From positions 1 to 8,497 of the forward strand of contig JANXXW010000114.1 in assembly GCA_025350425.1 (NCBI GenBank): a stretch of 8,497 bases of DNA, written 5' to 3'. This document shows positions 5,948-8,497 of the stretch, piece by piece. Both the position numbers and the translations under genes were made by a program. The notes below the pieces were generated by a model. That model saw only the letters and a program-made list of their open reading frames with translations, was not told where the DNA came from and searched no databases. The DNA is from Rhodospirillales bacterium (GTDB lineage: Bacteria; Pseudomonadota; Alphaproteobacteria; Acetobacterales; Acetobacteraceae). Position 1 is the stretch's first letter; each line of letters starts with the position of its first letter.

Positions 5948-7150
5948 GTGGAATTCCCTGACATCCTCGACTTGATCGAGTTCGCCTTTGCTGGCCTGAC
6001 CGTTGCCGGCATTGCCCAGTCCGTCGTCGGCTGGCTCGCCGTCCGACGTTTCCGTATGCCGGCTCGACCATCCTCTGACGCGGCGCCCCGTCCCGCGATC
6101 ACCATCTTGAAGCCGCTGCACGGCGACGAGCCGATGCTGGAACGGGCGCTCGTCACCGTCTGCGCCCAGGATTACGCTAGGTTCCAGATCGTGTTCGGCG
6201 TGCAATCCGCCGAGGACACCGCCATCCCGGTCGTCCGTCGGCTCCAGGCGGCATTCCCGGCCCTCGACATCGCCCTTGTCGTCGATCCCACGATGCACGG
6301 CCGCAATCGTAAGATCGGTAACCTTATCAATATGTTCCCGAAGGCGCGCCACGATATCATCGTGCTCGCCGACAGCGATGTGCATGTGGCGCCTGACTAC
6401 CTCGACCGCATCATGGACGAGTTGGAGCAGCCCGGCACCGGCCTCGTGACTGCCCTCTACACTGGCCTGCCCGCCAACCGAGGCCTTCCGGCCACACTCG
6501 GCGCCACCTCGATCACCCACGGCTTCCTTCCCGGTGCCTTGATGGCACGCGGGCTGGGCAGGCAGGACTGCCTCGGCGGCACCATGGCGCTGCGCCGGTC
6601 CACGCTCGCTTCAATCGGTGGGCTCGCGTCACTGGCTCACCATTTAGCTGATGACAATGTACTCGGCCGCCTGGTGCGCGCGCGGGGCCTGCGGGTCGGG
6701 TTGGCCCGCACGATCACCGCGACCACGGTGCCCGAAGCCAGTCTCGGCGCGCTGTTTCGTCATGAGCTGCGCTGGTCGCGGACCATCCTGTCGCTGGTTC
6801 CGCGTGAGTTCGCCCTTTCAGCCATCCAGCACACCCTGTTCTGGGCGCTGGCCGCCATAATCGCCTCCGGCATCGACGGCTGGAGCCTAGCACTGTTCCT
6901 GTTCGCCTGGATCATCCGCGCCGGGGCCGCCCGCGACATCGACGCAACCCTGGCCCGGACGCACGCAACCCTTGCATCTCCGGCGCCGATCTGGCTTCTC
7001 CCACTACGCGACCTTATCTCCATGGGCGTTCTGATCGCGAGCTATGGCGGTGACGAAGTGGAGTGGCGCGGCAACATGATGAGCACGGGCCGCTCCGGCA
7101 CCTACCAGCAAGCTGGAACCCGCAAGCTCATGGAGACCGAACTGTCATGA
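5948..7150 (+). CDS. hpnI: Hopanoid-associated membrane glycosyltransferase HpnI
   Basis: HpnI is a ceramide-glucosyltransferase-like (GT21-type, GT-A fold) enzyme that transfers N-acetylhexosamine to bacteriohopanetetrol at the inner membrane. The 400-aa product has an N-terminal membrane helix (about 12-32), the catalytic domain with ITILKPLHGDEP (51-62), D90, the metal-binding ADSDVHV (141-147), GGTMALRR (210-217), LADDN (233-237, the acid/base region) and HELRW (272-276). Two or three C-terminal membrane segments follow (about 296-327 and 346-365). HELRW replaces the usual (Q/R)xxRW by H at the first position. I use GTG 5948, 12 bases after the hpnM stop; the ribosome-binding site is poor and TTG at codon 9 is an alternative, so coupling to hpnM is likely. 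It lies in the same frame as hpnM, separated only by the TAG at 5933 and four codons. The stop codon overlaps the hpnJ start. Confidence 0.92.
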   Translation: MEFPDILDLIEFAFAGLTVAGIAQSVVGWLAVRRFRMPARPSSDAAPRPAITILKPLHGDEPMLERALVTVCAQDYARFQIVFGVQSAEDTAIPVVRRLQAAFPALDIALVVDPTMHGRNRKIGNLINMFPKARHDIIVLADSDVHVAPDYLDRIMDELEQPGTGLVTALYTGLPANRGLPATLGATSITHGFLPGALMARGLGRQDCLGGTMALRRSTLASIGGLASLAHHLADDNVLGRLVRARGLRVGLARTITATTVPEASLGALFRHELRWSRTILSLVPREFALSAIQHTLFWALAAIIASGIDGWSLALFLFAWIIRAGAARDIDATLARTHATLASPAPIWLLPLRDLISMGVLIASYGGDEVEWRGNMMSTGRSGTYQQAGTRKLMETELS

Positions 7151-8497
7151 TGAAGACCCTGTTCCTGCAGCCCCCGTCGTTCGATGGCTTCGATGGCGGC
7201 GCGGGCTCACGCTACCAGGCCAAGCGCGAGATCAAGAGCTTCTGGTTCCCGACTTGGCTCGCCCAGCCGGCGGCCCTCGTTCCCGGCAGCAAGCTGATCG
7301 ACGCGCCGCCCGCGCGCATCGGCATGGAGACGGTGCTGGAAAGTGCCCGTCAGCATGAGCTGTGCATCATTCACACGTCGACACCCTCGTTCGCGTCCGA
7401 CGTGAAGGTCGCGCAGGCGCTGAAGGACACCAACCCGAACATCAAGATCGGCATGGTCGGCGCCAAGGTCGCGGTCCAGCCGGAAGAAAGCCTGCTCAAG
7501 GGCCTGCCGATCGATTTCGTGGCCCGTAACGAGTTCGACTTCACCATCAAGGAAATTGCCGAGGGCCGCGACTGGTCCAAGGTAGATGGTATTTCCTACC
7601 GCAATGCCGAGAATGTTATCGTTCATAACAAAGATCGCGCAGTGCTGGAGGACATGGACAAGCTGCCGTTCGTGACCGAGGTCTACCGTCAGAATCTGCG
7701 CATTGAGGATTACTTCATCGGGTACCTCATGCACCCGTATGTCTCCATGTATACCGGCCGTGGCTGCAAGAGCCGCTGCACCTTCTGCCTCTGGCCGCAG
7801 ACCGTCGGTGGACACACCTACCGCGTCCGTAGCCCGGGCCACGTCGCCGAGGAAATCCGGTTGGCGAAATCCTACTTCCCCCAGGTGCGTGAATTCTTCT
7901 TCGACGACGACACCTTCACCGACAACCTGCCCCGGGCGGAGGCAATTGCGCGCGAGTTGGGTAAGATCGGCGTGCAATGGTCCTGCAACGCCAAGGCCAA
8001 CGTGCCGCGCTCCACGCTCAAAATCATGAAGGACAACGGCTTGCGTCTGTTGCTCGTGGGTTACGAGAGCGGGAATCAGCAGATCCTGGTCAACATCAAG
8101 AAGGGCATGCGGATCGAGGTCGCGGAGCAGTTCACCAAGGATTGTCACGAACTCGGCATCAAGATCCACGGCACCTTCATCATGGGTTTGCCCGGCGAGA
8201 ACAAGGACACGATCCAAGAGACCATCCGGTTCGCGACCAAGATCAATCCGCATACCATGCAGGTCTCGCTGGCGGCGCCCTACCCCGGCACCGCCCTGCA
8301 TCGCGACGCGGTCAAGAACGGCTGGCTCGATCTCGATCATGCCGAGCTGATCGATGACAGCGGCATCCAGATGGCACCGCTGCATTACCCCGGCATCCTG
8401 ACGCACACCGAAATCTTCGATAGCGTCGAGGAATTCTACCGTAAGTTCTACTTCCGCGCCCCGAAGATCGCCTCGATCGTCGGCGAGATGGTTCGTA
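7147..8497 (+). CDS. hpnJ: Hopanoid B12-binding-type radical SAM protein HpnJ (3' end cut by window)
   Basis: The first 450 residues of HpnJ are present; the family is usually somewhat under 500 aa, so only the C-terminal end is missing. HpnJ is required for the cyclitol-ether head group of bacteriohopanetetrol, made from the glucosaminyl derivative that HpnI and HpnK supply. The N-terminal half (about 1-160, from MMKTLFLQPPSFDGF) is the cobalamin-binding-like Rossmann domain; I see no classic D-x-H-x-x-G motif. The radical SAM motif is C207-x3-C211-x2-C214 (GRGCKSRCTFCLWPQ), followed by FFFDDDTFTDN, LLLVGYESG and GTFIMGLPGE. ATG 7147 overlaps the hpnI stop as ATGA, so the genes are translationally coupled; GGAGA lies ten bases upstream, and the next codon is also ATG. 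The reading frame is uninterrupted to the right edge. Confidence 0.93.
   Translation, partial: MMKTLFLQPPSFDGFDGGAGSRYQAKREIKSFWFPTWLAQPAALVPGSKLIDAPPARIGMETVLESARQHELCIIHTSTPSFASDVKVAQALKDTNPNIKIGMVGAKVAVQPEESLLKGLPIDFVARNEFDFTIKEIAEGRDWSKVDGISYRNAENVIVHNKDRAVLEDMDKLPFVTEVYRQNLRIEDYFIGYLMHPYVSMYTGRGCKSRCTFCLWPQTVGGHTYRVRSPGHVAEEIRLAKSYFPQVREFFFDDDTFTDNLPRAEAIARELGKIGVQWSCNAKANVPRSTLKIMKDNGLRLLLVGYESGNQQILVNIKKGMRIEVAEQFTKDCHELGIKIHGTFIMGLPGENKDTIQETIRFATKINPHTMQVSLAAPYPGTALHRDAVKNGWLDLDHAELIDDSGIQMAPLHYPGILTHTEIFDSVEEFYRKFYFRAPKIASIVGEMVR

Noticed and set aside
5489..6520. A 343-codon open frame on the minus strand
   Set aside because: It spans the antisense of both hpnM and hpnI, crossing their junction. 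Its composition (rich in D, H, R, G) is that of a GC-skew shadow frame.
7207..8406. A 399-codon open frame on the minus strand
   Set aside because: It lies entirely antisense to hpnJ, whose plus-strand translation carries all the radical SAM motifs. The minus-strand product has no recognisable motif, and long antisense frames are expected in GC-rich genes.
1..8497. CRISPR arrays, tRNA or rRNA genes
   Set aside because: No regularly spaced repeats, cloverleaf-like sequence or rRNA-like stretch was seen on either strand.

Overview
The window is GC-rich bacterial chromosome carrying a large part of a hopanoid (bacteriohopanepolyol) biosynthesis cluster. The full set hpnG, hpnH, hpnM, hpnI and hpnJ, plus ispH next to hpnH, points to a hopanoid-producing alphaproteobacterium. 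An Acetobacteraceae/Rhodospirillales-type organism is my best guess, but that placement rests on gene content and protein style, not on a marker gene.

Layout. Bases 1-459 are a less GC-rich border with no recognisable gene. They hold one plausible orphan 65-codon ORF (193-390, +) that has its own promoter-like and Shine-Dalgarno-like sequences, and a perfect 18-bp palindrome at 430-447. A GlcD-type FAD-linked 2-hydroxyacid dehydrogenase follows on the minus strand (460-1944). Divergent from it is a plus-strand pair: a 66-codon hypothetical gene (2055-2255) and hpnG (2290-2940). HpnG is the phosphorylase/nucleosidase-fold protein that removes adenine from adenosylhopane. The minus-strand pair ispH (4068-5000) and hpnH (2887-4053) comes next. 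hpnH runs into hpnG tail to tail, with a 54-bp overlap. A 302-bp divergent spacer (5001-5302) contains a terminator-like hairpin and a striking 9+9-bp inverted repeat. The last unit is on the plus strand: hpnM (5303-5935), hpnI (5948-7150) and hpnJ (7147 to the right edge, incomplete).

How the genes work together. IspH makes the C5 isoprenoid units from which squalene, and then diploptene, is built; the squalene-hopene cyclase is not in this window. HpnH, a radical SAM enzyme, adds a 5'-deoxyadenosyl radical to diploptene to give adenosylhopane. HpnG then removes the adenine, leading to the C35 side chain. HpnI is a membrane glycosyltransferase that adds an N-acetylhexosamine to bacteriohopanetetrol. 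A deacetylase (HpnK, not in the window) and the radical SAM protein HpnJ are associated with conversion to the cyclitol ether head group. HpnM is a periplasmic MlaC/Ttg2D-like protein, probably involved in moving hopanoids or lipids between membranes.

The pathway itself is known. The less ordinary points are the rearranged cluster architecture, the small gene paired with hpnG, the putative operator and hairpin in front of hpnMIJ, and the orphan small ORF at the left border. I see no CRISPR array, rRNA, tRNA or intact mobile element.
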